Shown here piece after piece: positions 7,533 to 16,827 of a stretch of DNA of 64,000 nt. The translations under genes were made by a program, and so were the position numbers. A model generated the notes under the pieces. It did no database searches, was not told the origin of the DNA, and worked only from the letters and a program-made list of their open reading frames with translations. Positions within the stretch are counted from its first letter, which is position 1; every line of letters starts with the position of its first letter. The stretch comes from Caballeronia sordidicola (GTDB taxonomy: Bacteria > Pseudomonadota > Gammaproteobacteria > Burkholderiales > Burkholderiaceae): contig NZ_JNFG01000022.1 of assembly GCF_000729995.1 (NCBI RefSeq), forward strand, positions 1 through 64,000, in the 5' to 3' direction.

Positions 7533-10115
7533 CTAACCACGTGCACCGACAAACCAACGGTAGTACGGATTGCTTCCATCGTCGCGCATGACTCGGCGGA
7601 TATTCGCCTGCCACGCATCGCGATCGCCGCGATAAGCGGCCAGCCCCGCATCGTAGAAAGCTTGCAACGTGCCGCGTTCAGTTTGCATGGCTTCGAGGAA
7701 CGCGTTATCTGCTCCATGTAGCGGCGGCTCGCTGCGCAAGGCCAGCAACTGAGCTAACACCTTGGGAAAGTCGGCACTGCGTACCCATGCAGCGTATTCA
7801 ATTCCTGGTCGGTTGTCGGTCACCGGTTGCGCATCGGCGGCGTAGTACTCGAGGCCGGCGCGATCCGTTATCCATGTGGCGAGCAGCGCGGCGGGAGAGG
7901 CAATTCCCACCTCGCGGAGCGCCGCAGCAACGCCCGGTTGCGCGAAGCGTTTGCTAATGCGCGGCACGTCGAGCTCGATCGGTTCCATTGAACCCACCAG
8001 CATCATTTCGTGTAGTTCGGTGGTCCACATCGTCGCGTAGGGAAACACTTGCGCGAAGCTCTTGATCAACGCACGCGTGTCTTCCTCGTTTTGCGTGGGC
8101 AGGGGCAGCCATTGTGCGACGAGGCCGCCCGCTTGCAGACGCGACGCTGCCAGCCGATAAAAATCCGACGAGTATAAGTTGACGACACCCGCGGCCGAAG
8201 GCGGCGGCGGCTCCAGCGTGATCAGGTCGTACCGCTGCGGATTGCGCAGTAGTTCGCGTCGCCCGTCGTGCAACCGGATCTCCATGCGCGGGTCTGTGCT
8301 CACGCCATAGTTGCCCTTGAATTGCGGTACCGCACGCACGACAGCCGGAAGCAATTCGGCAACAACGCGGTGTTCGAGACCGGGATAAGGCAACAACGCC
8401 CCGCCCGTGATACCGGTCCCCAAGCCGATCACCAGTGCCGAGCGCGGCGTGTCGCGATGAATGATCAGCGGCAGCATGGCTTGCAAGCGCATGTAGCGCA
8501 GCGATGTCATGGCATCGCCGGAATTGGAAACGCCTTGAATGTACAGGCGTTCAAAGCGATTCTCGCCGGACCTTTGCGCAACGACTGCAACGGTTCCCCC
8601 TTCGCTTTCCGCATAAAAGGTCAGGTCGCCGCCGCGGGCTTTGGTGAGCATCGTGGCGAGCCGGTCGGATGGCGTGAACACTGCGGCGCATAGCGCACAT
8701 GCGGCTAAGGCAAGCACGCTCCCGCGCGCGAATATTCGGGTGCCAAAACCGCGAAAGACCGCGATCAGTCCCACTACGCTCGCCGCGAGGGCCAGTGCCG
8801 CAAGCGCATGAACCATGCCTAGCTTTGGCACCAGGACGAAGCCGGCGAGCATCGTGCCCGCTATGCCGCCCGCTGTGTTCATCGCGATGACGACGCCGAC
8901 GTCGCGTCCTACGCGGCTGCTGTTCACGCCAAGGCGCATTGCGAAAGGGAACGCGGCACCCAGCAACAGAGTCGGAACGAAGACGATGCACAGACCTGCA
9001 AGCGCGAAGCGCACGCACATGGCGGCGAACATGTTTCCCGTTGCAGCGAAGACCGCGCTGGCTATCTGTGCCTGCCCTTGTAACAACCAGTCGCCGAGTA
9101 AGGCAATCTCCAGCAGGGCAACAAGACCGGCCGCCGCTATCAGCAGCGCGAACGCTCCCCACGGATCACGTGCACGGTCGACATGACGCGACACCAGGGC
9201 GCTCCCAAGCACGAGACCGCACAAGTAGGTGGCCAGCACGATCGAGAAGGCGAAGCTGCGGGTACTGATGAACTGGACGATGGCTTGTGACCACACGACC
9301 TCGTAGCCCAGCGCGATGCCGCCGGCCAGCGCATACAGCACGAGGGCAAGGCGGGCGCGACCCGCAGTTGCTGAAGGAGGAGAGGCTGCAACCAGAACAG
9401 GCGCATGCACGCGGCGCCCGAGAACCAGCGCGACCAACGCAGCAGCGACATTCAGCGCAGCGGCGGCGAGGGCACTGCCCAACACGCCGAGCGCGGGTAT
9501 CAGGACAAATGGGACGACCAACGTGCCAGCGATCGCGCCGGCGGTGTTGGCCGCATACAACCGACCGCCAGCACGGCCGATATGCATGGCTTTAGGCGCC
9601 ACTGCGCGCATCAGGACCGGCAGCGTACCGCCCATCAGGACGGCGGGAATGCCGACAAGCGCAAAGGGCAGGAGCCAGGCCAGCGGGCCAACATTATCTT
9701 GCAGCGCCGCGAACGGCTGGGCTGAGTGAGCGAGGCCGAACGTTGCGCCAACGGCCAATATCGACACGCCGATTTCCAGGCTTGCATAGACACGCAGCGG
9801 ATATTGCTGGCGATCGGCGAGCCGGCCGAACACCCATCCGCCCAACGCGAGACCCGCAAAAAAGGCGCTGACGCCGGTGGTCACTGCCAGTACCTCGGCA
9901 CCGACAACGAGTGTAAGTTGCTTGATCCACAAGACCTGATAGATCAGCGATGCCGCGCCGGATGCAAACAGAAGGAGTGCGGCCCAAGCGGTGTGAAAAC
10001 CCGGGACATCGGGTGCGACCGGTTGAGTGCGCGCACGTGTCGCGATCTCACGTTGCGTGCGTTCGCGTTTGTCGCGATGCATCGCTTTGGCACGGGTAGC
10101 GAGCGTCTGGGTCAT
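7533..10115 (-). CDS. fused MFS-type membrane / spermidine synthase-like protein
   Basis: The roughly 860-residue product has two parts. About residues 40-460 hold a dozen or so hydrophobic segments of the 'fused MFS/spermidine synthase' type, for example AGRLYAANTAGAIAGTL and the later GRDVGVVIAMNTAGGIAGTM. About 490-780 hold a Rossmann methyltransferase-like domain with ALVIGLGTGITGGALL, DGRRELLRNPQRYDLITLEPP and VNLYSSDFYRL, as in polyamine synthases. These fusions occur widely in bacteria; whether they make polyamines is unclear. A frame continues upstream to ATG 10172, but a terminator-like hairpin lies there, so I place the start at 10115. It follows the sulfatase gene on the same strand. 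Confidence 0.8.
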   Translation of the reverse strand: MTQTLATRAKAMHRDKRERTQREIATRARTQPVAPDVPGFHTAWAALLLFASGAASLIYQVLWIKQLTLVVGAEVLAVTTGVSAFFAGLALGGWVFGRLADRQQYPLRVYASLEIGVSILAVGATFGLAHSAQPFAALQDNVGPLAWLLPFALVGIPAVLMGGTLPVLMRAVAPKAMHIGRAGGRLYAANTAGAIAGTLVVPFVLIPALGVLGSALAAAALNVAAALVALVLGRRVHAPVLVAASPPSATAGRARLALVLYALAGGIALGYEVVWSQAIVQFISTRSFAFSIVLATYLCGLVLGSALVSRHVDRARDPWGAFALLIAAAGLVALLEIALLGDWLLQGQAQIASAVFAATGNMFAAMCVRFALAGLCIVFVPTLLLGAAFPFAMRLGVNSSRVGRDVGVVIAMNTAGGIAGTMLAGFVLVPKLGMVHALAALALAASVVGLIAVFRGFGTRIFARGSVLALAACALCAAVFTPSDRLATMLTKARGGDLTFYAESEGGTVAVVAQRSGENRFERLYIQGVSNSGDAMTSLRYMRLQAMLPLIIHRDTPRSALVIGLGTGITGGALLPYPGLEHRVVAELLPAVVRAVPQFKGNYGVSTDPRMEIRLHDGRRELLRNPQRYDLITLEPPPPSAAGVVNLYSSDFYRLAASRLQAGGLVAQWLPLPTQNEEDTRALIKSFAQVFPYATMWTTELHEMMLVGSMEPIELDVPRISKRFAQPGVAAALREVGIASPAALLATWITDRAGLEYYAADAQPVTDNRPGIEYAAWVRSADFPKVLAQLLALRSEPPLHGADNAFLEAMQTERGTLQAFYDAGLAAYRGDRDAWQANIRRVMRDDGSNPYYRWFVGARG

Positions 10116-10134
10116 TGGCTTATTCACAAAAGAA

Positions 10135-10170
10135 GCCGCGTCCTCCGGTTGTCGAACCGAAGGACGCGGC
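10135..10170 (-). terminator. strong hairpin between sulfatase and MFS/SpeE-like genes
   Basis: GCCGCGTCCT (10135-10144) pairs with AGGACGCGGC (10161-10170), and inside it CGGTT pairs with AACCG around a GTCG loop. Read on the minus strand, the stem is followed by TTCTTTTGTG. It begins 12 bases after the sulfatase stop codon, so it looks like the rho-independent terminator of the FGE-HAD-sulfatase unit. Confidence 0.75.
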
Positions 10171-10181
10171 ATGGTGACGGC

Positions 10182-11873
10182 TTACTCCAGACCGCGCTTC
10201 TTGAACGACTCGTCGATCTTTTTGTCCACTTGCCGGCGGACTGCATCGACACTAAAACTCGCTGGTCTCTGACTTGGCGGATAAGCGACGAAGGTCTGAA
10301 GGAACGTCGATGCCTTCAATGTCGCGATGCCAGTCAGGTAAGCGTTCTTCACCAACCAGTCGTTGTATTGATCCGACGTGACGTCCGCTCGCTCGTAAGG
10401 GTCCATGCGCAGGTTGAAAATCTTCGGTAAGCGCAGGCACGTGAACGGGTTCTGCCAGATATTCAGGTTGCCCGGTGCGCGTTGCTCGCAGAAGACCGCC
10501 TTCCAGGCCATGCCGTCCTGGTCCCATCGCATCGCAACCAGCTGCCCGTCGTCATCGAAGTAATAAAACTCCGTGCGTGCACTCTTGGGCGCCTTGCCCG
10601 TCAGATACGGGAGCTGGTTGTAGCCGTCGAGGTGATCCTTGAAGCTCGCGCCGCCCGCTTTCGGTGACCACCCCTTGAGCAGCCGGTCCTTCACGCCGCT
10701 GTCACCCGCTGCAGCGAGCAGCGTCGGGAACCAGTCAAGCCCGGAGAACAGCTCATTCGACACCTCGCCCGGCTTGATCACGCCTGGCCAGCGCACCATG
10801 GCCGGGACTCGGAACGCACCCTCCCAGTTGGAGTCCTTCTCGCTGCGGAACGGCGTCATGGCTGCGTCGGGCCAGGAGAACATGTTCGGCCCATTGTCGG
10901 TCGTATAGATCACGATGGTGTTCTTCTCGATCTTCAGGTCATCGAGCAGCTTGAGCAACTTGCCGACGTCCTGATCGTGCTCCCACATCCCGTCCGCGTA
11001 TTCATTTCCGGGCATGCCGCTCTTGCCTTTGAACTCGGGCCTCACGTGCGTGAACACATGCATGCGCGTGAAGTTCATCCAGACGAAGAATGGGGTGCCG
11101 GCCTTGGCTTGCTTGGTGATGAAGTCGGCTGCCTTCGCGCCAGTTTCATCGTCGATGGTTTCCATCCGCTTCTCGTTAAGCGGGCCGGTATCTTCCACCT
11201 TGCCGTCAGCCGTGCTGTGAATCACGCCGCGTGGCGAAAAGTTCTTCACATACGGGTCATTCTTGTCTTGCGGCCAATACGGACGATCGGGCTCTTCCTC
11301 AGCATTCAGGTGATAGAGGTTGCCGTAGAACTCGTCGAAACCGTGATTGGTCGGCAGGTATTCGTTCTTGTCGCCAAGGTGATTCTTGCCGAACTGACCG
11401 GTTGCATAACCAAGGGGCTTGAGCGCCTGCGCAATGGTCATGTCACCTTTTTGCAGACCGACCGGCGCACCGGGCGCACCGACCTTGGATAGCCCCGTGC
11501 GCAGCGGCACCTGGCCGGTGATGAACGACGAACGTCCGGCAGTACAGCTATTCTCCGCGTAGTAGTCCGTGAACATCATCCCTTCTGCCGCAATCCGGTC
11601 GATGTTCGGCGTCTTGTAACCCATCAGACCGTGCGTGTAAGCACTGACATTCGACTGGCCGATATCGTCGCCGAAAATCACAAGGATGTTCGGCTTGGTG
11701 CTACTTTGATTAGCGGGTTTGGCCGCACTCGTTGCTGCGGGCGTAGCCGGTTTGACCGCACCCTGCGTTTGAGCCGGGGCATTGGTCGGCGGGATGACCA
11801 AAGCGCAAATCACAGCGAGGGCTATAAGCGAGGCCCCCGCTGCATAGCGCCCTTTCTTGAACAAAGGTCTCAT
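10182..11873 (-). CDS. arylsulfatase (formylglycine-dependent, exported)
   Basis: A 563-residue sulfatase that hydrolyses sulfate esters (substrate not determined). An N-terminal membrane/signal segment (residues 11-35) points to export. Metal-binding Asp69-Asp70 lie in ILVIFGDDIGQSN. The maturation site is Cys110 in CTAGRSSFITG, which fits the C-x-P/A-x-R core oxidised to formylglycine. Further catalytic patches are GKNHLGD and TTDNGPNMFSW. The C-terminal domain ends with a basic helix. It has a good ribosome site (GGAGCAACACG before ATG 11873). It is third in a unit after the formylglycine-generating enzyme and the HAD lipoprotein, and is very likely activated by the encoded maturase. It resembles the large arylsulfatases common in soil Proteobacteria. 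Confidence 0.92.
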   Translation of the reverse strand: MRPLFKKGRYAAGASLIALAVICALVIPPTNAPAQTQGAVKPATPAATSAAKPANQSSTKPNILVIFGDDIGQSNVSAYTHGLMGYKTPNIDRIAAEGMMFTDYYAENSCTAGRSSFITGQVPLRTGLSKVGAPGAPVGLQKGDMTIAQALKPLGYATGQFGKNHLGDKNEYLPTNHGFDEFYGNLYHLNAEEEPDRPYWPQDKNDPYVKNFSPRGVIHSTADGKVEDTGPLNEKRMETIDDETGAKAADFITKQAKAGTPFFVWMNFTRMHVFTHVRPEFKGKSGMPGNEYADGMWEHDQDVGKLLKLLDDLKIEKNTIVIYTTDNGPNMFSWPDAAMTPFRSEKDSNWEGAFRVPAMVRWPGVIKPGEVSNELFSGLDWFPTLLAAAGDSGVKDRLLKGWSPKAGGASFKDHLDGYNQLPYLTGKAPKSARTEFYYFDDDGQLVAMRWDQDGMAWKAVFCEQRAPGNLNIWQNPFTCLRLPKIFNLRMDPYERADVTSDQYNDWLVKNAYLTGIATLKASTFLQTFVAYPPSQRPASFSVDAVRRQVDKKIDESFKKRGLE

Positions 11874-11996
11874 CGTGTTGCTCCAATGACGTTGATTCCA
11901 GTCTCCGTGCCACTCTGTCCGGGCAGCGCGGATTGGCTTGCTCGACTTGCAGGTAGATTGCGAATCGATATTTCTCTAGCGCCGCTTATTTGCCGC

Positions 11997-13052
11997 TCAG
12001 GGCTTCGATCCGGGATAGATCGTCTGCCAGTCATCCTTCATGCTCACTACGGTCCATCCTTGCGTTACGGCTTCGTCCCAGGCTTTGTCCAGCTTGCCTA
12101 TCTTCGATTGACGGTCGTATGCGAACTCACGCACCGCGTCGTCGTGATGGACCAGCAGCGCGAGATGCGGGCCATTGCCTGAGGCTGTGTACTGCAGCAT
12201 CTGCAAATCACCGTCTGAATTGCCGAACGCGAGAATCGGCTTGCGGCCGATGTTTCGATAGATGCCCACAGGCTTGCCCGCACCGTCATCGACGAAATCG
12301 ATCTTCGGCAAGCGCGTGAGCGTCGGCTGACCATTGCGCAGTTCGTACCGGACGACCTGGCTAGAACCGATCACCTGCTCGGGCGGAATACCGTAGATCT
12401 TCTCGGCCCACGGACGCATGAATTCGATCGTGCCTCCTGAAACGATGAACGTCTTGAACCCGTTCGCGCGCAGATAAGCGAGCAGTTCCAGTTGCGGCTG
12501 ATAGACAAGCTCGGTGTACGGCCGTTTGAATTTGGGGTGTTGTGCGGTCGCCAGCCAGTCACGGATGGTCTTGTCGTATTCGTCGACGGTCATGCCGCTG
12601 TTCGCGACAGCCAGCAGTCGCAGCAATTCTTTTTCGTGGCTGGCGAGCTCCGGATAGTCGTGAGCAACCAGCGCCTTGAACGCGGGGTTGCTCTTCCATT
12701 CAGGATGGTTTGGCGCTGCAGCCTTGACTTGATCGAGCATGAAGAGGAACTGGAAATACAGGGGCTGCTCGCTCCACAACGTGCCGTCGTTGTCGAACAC
12801 GGCAATACGCTCGGCGGGTGCGACGAAGCTCGGCGATCCCTCGCGGGTGACATCGCCGACGAACTTTGTGATCGTCTGCTTCGCTGCTCCATCACGCCAG
12901 GAGGGCAAGGCGTTCGCCGTGCCTGACGTCATCGGCTGCGCGGCACTCGTGCTTCCCGCGCCGGCACAACCGGCGAACGACAGGGCGACCAACGCGCTGC
13001 CCAGGAGAGCGGAGACGCGACGTAACCACTCTCGTCGGCGGTGAAACTGCAT
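11997..13052 (-). CDS. HAD-fold phosphatase-like lipoprotein
   Basis: The 351-residue product from ATG 13052 has AAGGAG six bases upstream. It begins with twin basic residues and a hydrophobic stretch ending in FAGC, so Cys29 is a likely lipidation site. The HAD motif I is VFDNDGTLW with nucleophile Asp87 and acid/base Asp89. FIVSGGT is motif II. AFGNSDGDLQML is motif IV, with the acidic metal ligands. The fold is that of class B/SerB-like phosphatases. The substrate is unknown; its place between a sulfatase maturase and a sulfatase suggests periplasmic work on phosphorylated or sulfated esters. A longer frame to 13139 would bury the lipobox and is rejected. Confidence 0.85.
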   Translation of the reverse strand: MQFHRRREWLRRVSALLGSALVALSFAGCAGAGSTSAAQPMTSGTANALPSWRDGAAKQTITKFVGDVTREGSPSFVAPAERIAVFDNDGTLWSEQPLYFQFLFMLDQVKAAAPNHPEWKSNPAFKALVAHDYPELASHEKELLRLLAVANSGMTVDEYDKTIRDWLATAQHPKFKRPYTELVYQPQLELLAYLRANGFKTFIVSGGTIEFMRPWAEKIYGIPPEQVIGSSQVVRYELRNGQPTLTRLPKIDFVDDGAGKPVGIYRNIGRKPILAFGNSDGDLQMLQYTASGNGPHLALLVHHDDAVREFAYDRQSKIGKLDKAWDEAVTQGWTVVSMKDDWQTIYPGSKP

Positions 13053-13110
13053 CAGGACTCCTTGTATGTAACGCCATTCAATGATCAAAACGGGTGAGCG
13101 GAATGCAGGC

Positions 13111-14361
13111 TTATTTGACCGGCACGTCGGCGCGTGCAAGTTGCTGCCGCTGCCGTGTGTCTGCCCATGTGCTCTCGTCCATCACGAGCCTGAAGCCGAG
13201 ATGCGACATGCTGTTATAGGGATCGGTACCGCGCCGCGCGCTTGGCCGGTAGCTCAGGCAATAGGTCTCGTTGCAGAGAAATGAGCCGCCGCGTGTCACC
13301 CGCTTGGGCGCCTCCACGGGTACGCCCGCGCTTGCATCCGCCGGGTCCCAAGAGTCCGCCGGGCCCGCGGGGTTGTCGATGACGCCTCCGGTGGAAGCCT
13401 CGCGTCTGAACTGATCCGCTCGATACCAGTCGGCGACCCACTGCCACGCGTTGCCCGTCATATCCGATAGCCCGTAACCGTTGGCCGGGAACGTTCCGAC
13501 CGGGCTGGTGCCGAGCGCCCCGCCGGCTTTCGGGTTCACCACTGGAAACGACTGGGGCTGCTGGCCTTGCCAGACGTTGGCCATCTGCTTGCCATTCGGC
13601 GCGAACTGGTTACCCCATGCGTAGGTGGCTTGATCGAGGCCGCCTCGTGCCGCAAATTCCCATTCCGCTTCGGTCGGCAGCCGCTTGCCGGCCCACTTTG
13701 CGTACGCCTGCGCATCTTCATACGAGACCTGCACAACAGGGTGGTCGTCCTTGCCGGCTATGTCGCTGTCCGGACCGGTGGGATGACGCCAGTCCGCTCC
13801 GGGTACATAACGCCACCAGCGGGAATAGTCTTCCAGCGGGACCGGTTGCGTCGTGCCCACGAAAACCATGGCGCCTGCCACCATCGCGCTGTCGGGCGGT
13901 TGTGGCGTGCCGGGCGGAAGCTGGACTTTCAGCGACTCCCAGTCCGGCTTCTTCTCCGCTGTCGTGACGTACCCGGTGGCTGCCACGAACTTGGCGAATT
14001 CCGCGTTGGTGACGTGGTGACGATCCATCCAGAAGCCGTGCACACGGACCTTGTGCGCCGGACGCTCATTCGCCTGCGCCTGCTTTGAGTCGCTTCCCAT
14101 TTCAAACTGTCCGGCCGGTATCCAGGCCATGGCGAGCGGACCCCGCGTGCCGTCGCCGTAGACGATCTGCTGATGCGGCGTGGCACGTGAAGTGACCGCC
14201 CAGCTCACCGCCGCACCGACAGCAGCCGGCAGGATCACCAGCAGCGCGCCCCAAAGCAGCAACTTGCGATAAGGCTTCGCACCAGTTTTAGATCCGGTGG
14301 ACGCGCTGGCGCTCGCTGGGACTTCATCCGCTTTGCGGGACATACGCTTTTGTACGCTCAT
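13111..14361 (-). CDS. formylglycine-generating enzyme (SUMF1/FGE family), membrane anchored
   Basis: The 416-residue product converts the sulfatase active-site cysteine to formylglycine. It has an N-terminal membrane anchor at about residues 33-57. The FGE-sulfatase domain follows at about 75-400: IPAGQFEMGS, KRLPTEAEWEFAARGG, NGYGLSDMTGNAWQWVADWY and RGGSFLCNETYC. The two cysteines of the copper-binding active site are present at 363 and 368 with the correct spacing of four residues. This makes it a probable true FGE rather than one of the many catalytically unrelated SUMF1 relatives. It is the first gene of the unit ending at the 10135 hairpin, 58 bases before the HAD gene, and is divergent from the MoxR operon. 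The anchor suggests action on the periplasmic side or at export. Confidence 0.9.
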   Translation of the reverse strand: MSVQKRMSRKADEVPASASASTGSKTGAKPYRKLLLWGALLVILPAAVGAAVSWAVTSRATPHQQIVYGDGTRGPLAMAWIPAGQFEMGSDSKQAQANERPAHKVRVHGFWMDRHHVTNAEFAKFVAATGYVTTAEKKPDWESLKVQLPPGTPQPPDSAMVAGAMVFVGTTQPVPLEDYSRWWRYVPGADWRHPTGPDSDIAGKDDHPVVQVSYEDAQAYAKWAGKRLPTEAEWEFAARGGLDQATYAWGNQFAPNGKQMANVWQGQQPQSFPVVNPKAGGALGTSPVGTFPANGYGLSDMTGNAWQWVADWYRADQFRREASTGGVIDNPAGPADSWDPADASAGVPVEAPKRVTRGGSFLCNETYCLSYRPSARRGTDPYNSMSHLGFRLVMDESTWADTRQRQQLARADVPVK

Positions 14362-14825
14362 GGCCTGTTACCTCACGCCGATCAGGGCGCCGTGCATGGA
14401 TTCCCGGCATATTCATTTCCCGCTGCGCGAGACAAAATAAGTATGACTAAACATTACCGCGATAAGCAGGCAATTCAATCTGTTGCTATTCCAGTGAGCC
14501 AGTGGATAGTGTCCCAAGCCTCGCCGATAACCCGGCATATTCGAATGAACGCGATGCAAACAGCTACCCCGCGGCGCGTTTTTTCACGCGCACATGGACC
14601 GTCCATTGCGTCTTACAGTGTGTAAATTAGTCTTCGTTAGTTGCCACCAATCTCATATTTGTTTAAAGCAGGCAACAACTTTTATACGACTTGCTCATGA
14701 TTTTTTAAGAGGTACTGAATCTTTGACGAACGGCGTGGCGTGCTTTAACGTCTGCGCGAAGGTCTCAGTGAAATAGCGTTAGTGCCCGGGTATCCAATAA
14801 TGAAACGATTAACGGATCGATAGCC
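14362..14825. other. divergent promoter region between FGE and MoxR genes
   Basis: 464 bases separating the two oppositely oriented units. No convincing coding frame. It must hold the promoters for both directions. Its middle part (about 14630-14720) is AT-rich. No named operator was recognised. Confidence 0.5.
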
Positions 14826-15785
14826 ATGCGCGAAACTATCCTGCGCTTCGAAGCCAGCGTGGATGAAGCAATAGTCGGGCAGGAGGCCGTCGTCCGGCAG
14901 GTGCTGATCGCGCTTCTGGCGGACGGTCATGTGCTGCTCGAAAGCCTGCCGGGGCTGGCCAAGACACGCACCGTCAAAGCCATTGCGACGCGGCTGGCGG
15001 CAACCATGAGCCGAATCCAGTTCACGCCTGACCTGCTGCCTTCCGACATCACGGGTGCAGAGACGCTGCTCCAATCGGGAACGGAACGAACGCTGACATT
15101 TCAGCCGGGCCCCATTTTCGGCAACCTGATTCTCGCGGACGAGATCAATCGCGCACCCGCCAAGGTTCAGTCAGCTTTGCTCGAAGCAATGGAAGAGCGC
15201 CAGATTTCCGTCGCCGGAAAAAAGCACAAGATGCCGGATTTGTTCCTGGTGATGGCCACGCAAAATCCGATCGAACAGGAAGGGACGTATCCATTGCCCG
15301 AAGCGCAAATGGACCGGTTTCTTTTCAAGGTCCTGATCACCTACCCGTCGCCGGAAAGCGAGCGCGAAATGTTGCGACTGCTAAGACGTGAAAGCAACGA
15401 TGCGCCCCAAGTAACCGATGCCCTTTCCCAGGATGTCATTTTTGCGGTGCGTCAGGCTGTGCGGCAGATCGTGGTGGCGCCTGCTATCGACGAATACATC
15501 GTCTCGCTGGTCAATGCAACGCGGCACGGCGGCGAACTCGACGCGGACCTCGGCAAGTGGATCGAGATTGGTGCGAGTCCGCGTGGCGCGATCGGGCTTG
15601 ACCGTGCAAGCCGCGTGCAGGCGTGGCTACAGGACCGCAGTTTCGTGACGCCCGACGACGTGCGAGCGGTTATCCATCCCGTGCTTCGGCATCGGCTGAT
15701 ACTTTCATACGATGCCAACGCGGACAACATCAGCGCGGACCAGGTGATCGACCGCCTGATAGAGAAAGTTGCCGTGCCGGCTTAG
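14826..15785 (+). CDS. MoxR family AAA+ ATPase
   Basis: The 319-residue product has Walker A GLAKTRT (Lys46, Thr47) and Walker B LILADEINRAP (Asp105, Glu106). Sensor 1 lies in MATQNPIEQEGTYPLPEAQMDRF and a C-terminal lid follows at about 210-310. This is the signature of MoxR ATPases, which act as chaperones or remodellers with von Willebrand A proteins encoded beside them. It heads an operon of six genes, all on this strand and mostly overlapping. Partners here are DUF58, DUF4381, two VWA proteins and a BatD-like protein. The remodelled target is not known. Confidence 0.92.
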   Translation: MRETILRFEASVDEAIVGQEAVVRQVLIALLADGHVLLESLPGLAKTRTVKAIATRLAATMSRIQFTPDLLPSDITGAETLLQSGTERTLTFQPGPIFGNLILADEINRAPAKVQSALLEAMEERQISVAGKKHKMPDLFLVMATQNPIEQEGTYPLPEAQMDRFLFKVLITYPSPESEREMLRLLRRESNDAPQVTDALSQDVIFAVRQAVRQIVVAPAIDEYIVSLVNATRHGGELDADLGKWIEIGASPRGAIGLDRASRVQAWLQDRSFVTPDDVRAVIHPVLRHRLILSYDANADNISADQVIDRLIEKVAVPA

Positions 15786-15820
15786 CGACTTAGCGACTTA
15801 GCGGCTTAGCGGCTTAGCGC
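15781..15820. repeat. 8-bp tandem repeat CTTAGCGR, five copies
   Basis: Five consecutive 8-mers (CTTAGCGA twice, CTTAGCGG twice, CTTAGCGC once) span the MoxR stop codon and the spacer before the DUF58 gene. Slippage would change the spacing between the two genes but not the MoxR protein, because the stop lies in the first unit. Confidence 0.9.
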
Positions 15821-15864
15821 GCGAATGGCGCTCATGCACGCGCTCAACGCCAAGAGGACGATCA

Positions 15865-16827
15865 ATGGTCGTGGCATCCGAAGCTGCTATTGGCCGCGTG
15901 TATGTCGACGCGGCGCATCTCGCGAAGCTCGAATTTCGTGCGCGCGGGTTGAGCTTCGTCGCGCCTGCGCCGGTATCCAGCATCTTGTCGGGCAACCATG
16001 CGTCGCGCTTGCGCGGCCGTGGCCTTAACTTCGAAGAGATTCGTGGCTACCTTCCCGGCGACGATATCCGTCACATCGACTGGAAGGTTTCCTTGCGCCT
16101 CGGCAAGCCGCAGATTCGTGCTTACACGGAAGAGCGCGACCGGCCGCTTCTTGTGGTTGTCGATCAACGCATGAGCATGTTTTTCGGGTCGAGCCGTGCG
16201 TTCAAGTCGGTGGTGGCGGCGGAGGCAGCGGCGCTCGCGGTATGGATGGGATTCGCCGCGGGCGATCGCGTGGGCGGCGTGATCTTCGATGACGACCACG
16301 TCGTCCGAGTAAAGCCATTGCGCAGCCGCAGCCGGATCAAGGTGTTGTTCGGTGCGCTGGCGGGGATGAACAGAGCGTTACATGCCGAGAGCGAATCCAG
16401 AACGAACTACGGCCAGATCGACACCGCGCTTCAAGGCGTGCTTCAGCTCGCAGGACACGACTACCTTATCTGTATCGTCAGCGATTTTGCGGGCGCGAGC
16501 GAACGCACTCGCAAGCTGTTGCGCCAGCTATCGAAGCACAACGACGTCATTGCGGCAATGGTCTTCGATCCGCTCTGGCAGCGCATGCCCGAGCATCGTG
16601 CGCTGGTGGTCAGCGAAGGCCGTCTTCAGGTGGAACTGCGCATTGAGCAGGAGAAGGTGCGGGTGCCACTTTCGAGCATGTTCAAAGGCCGCACCGCAGA
16701 AGTGGCCGACCTGTTGCGATCGAGCGGTGTGCCGTTGATGGCGTTATCGACGGATGAACCCACAGTGGATCAGGTTCGACGTCTGTTCGGTGAGCGCGTC
16801 AGGCCGACCACCGGCAGCGGCCTATGA
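15865..16827 (+). CDS. DUF58 domain protein
   Basis: The 320-residue product carries the DUF58 core: RGRGLNFEEIRGYLPGDDIRHIDWKVSLRLGKPQIRAYTEE, where the DDIR..DW..S pattern is diagnostic. A VWA-like C-terminal part follows, with LLVVVDQRMSMFFGS; the metal-binding DxSxS pattern is only partly kept. There is no signal peptide or membrane segment, so it is cytoplasmic. DUF58 proteins accompany MoxR ATPases. The ATG at 15865 follows an AAGAGGACG ribosome site. Its stop overlaps the next start (ATGA). Confidence 0.88.
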   Translation: MVVASEAAIGRVYVDAAHLAKLEFRARGLSFVAPAPVSSILSGNHASRLRGRGLNFEEIRGYLPGDDIRHIDWKVSLRLGKPQIRAYTEERDRPLLVVVDQRMSMFFGSSRAFKSVVAAEAAALAVWMGFAAGDRVGGVIFDDDHVVRVKPLRSRSRIKVLFGALAGMNRALHAESESRTNYGQIDTALQGVLQLAGHDYLICIVSDFAGASERTRKLLRQLSKHNDVIAAMVFDPLWQRMPEHRALVVSEGRLQVELRIEQEKVRVPLSSMFKGRTAEVADLLRSSGVPLMALSTDEPTVDQVRRLFGERVRPTTGSGL

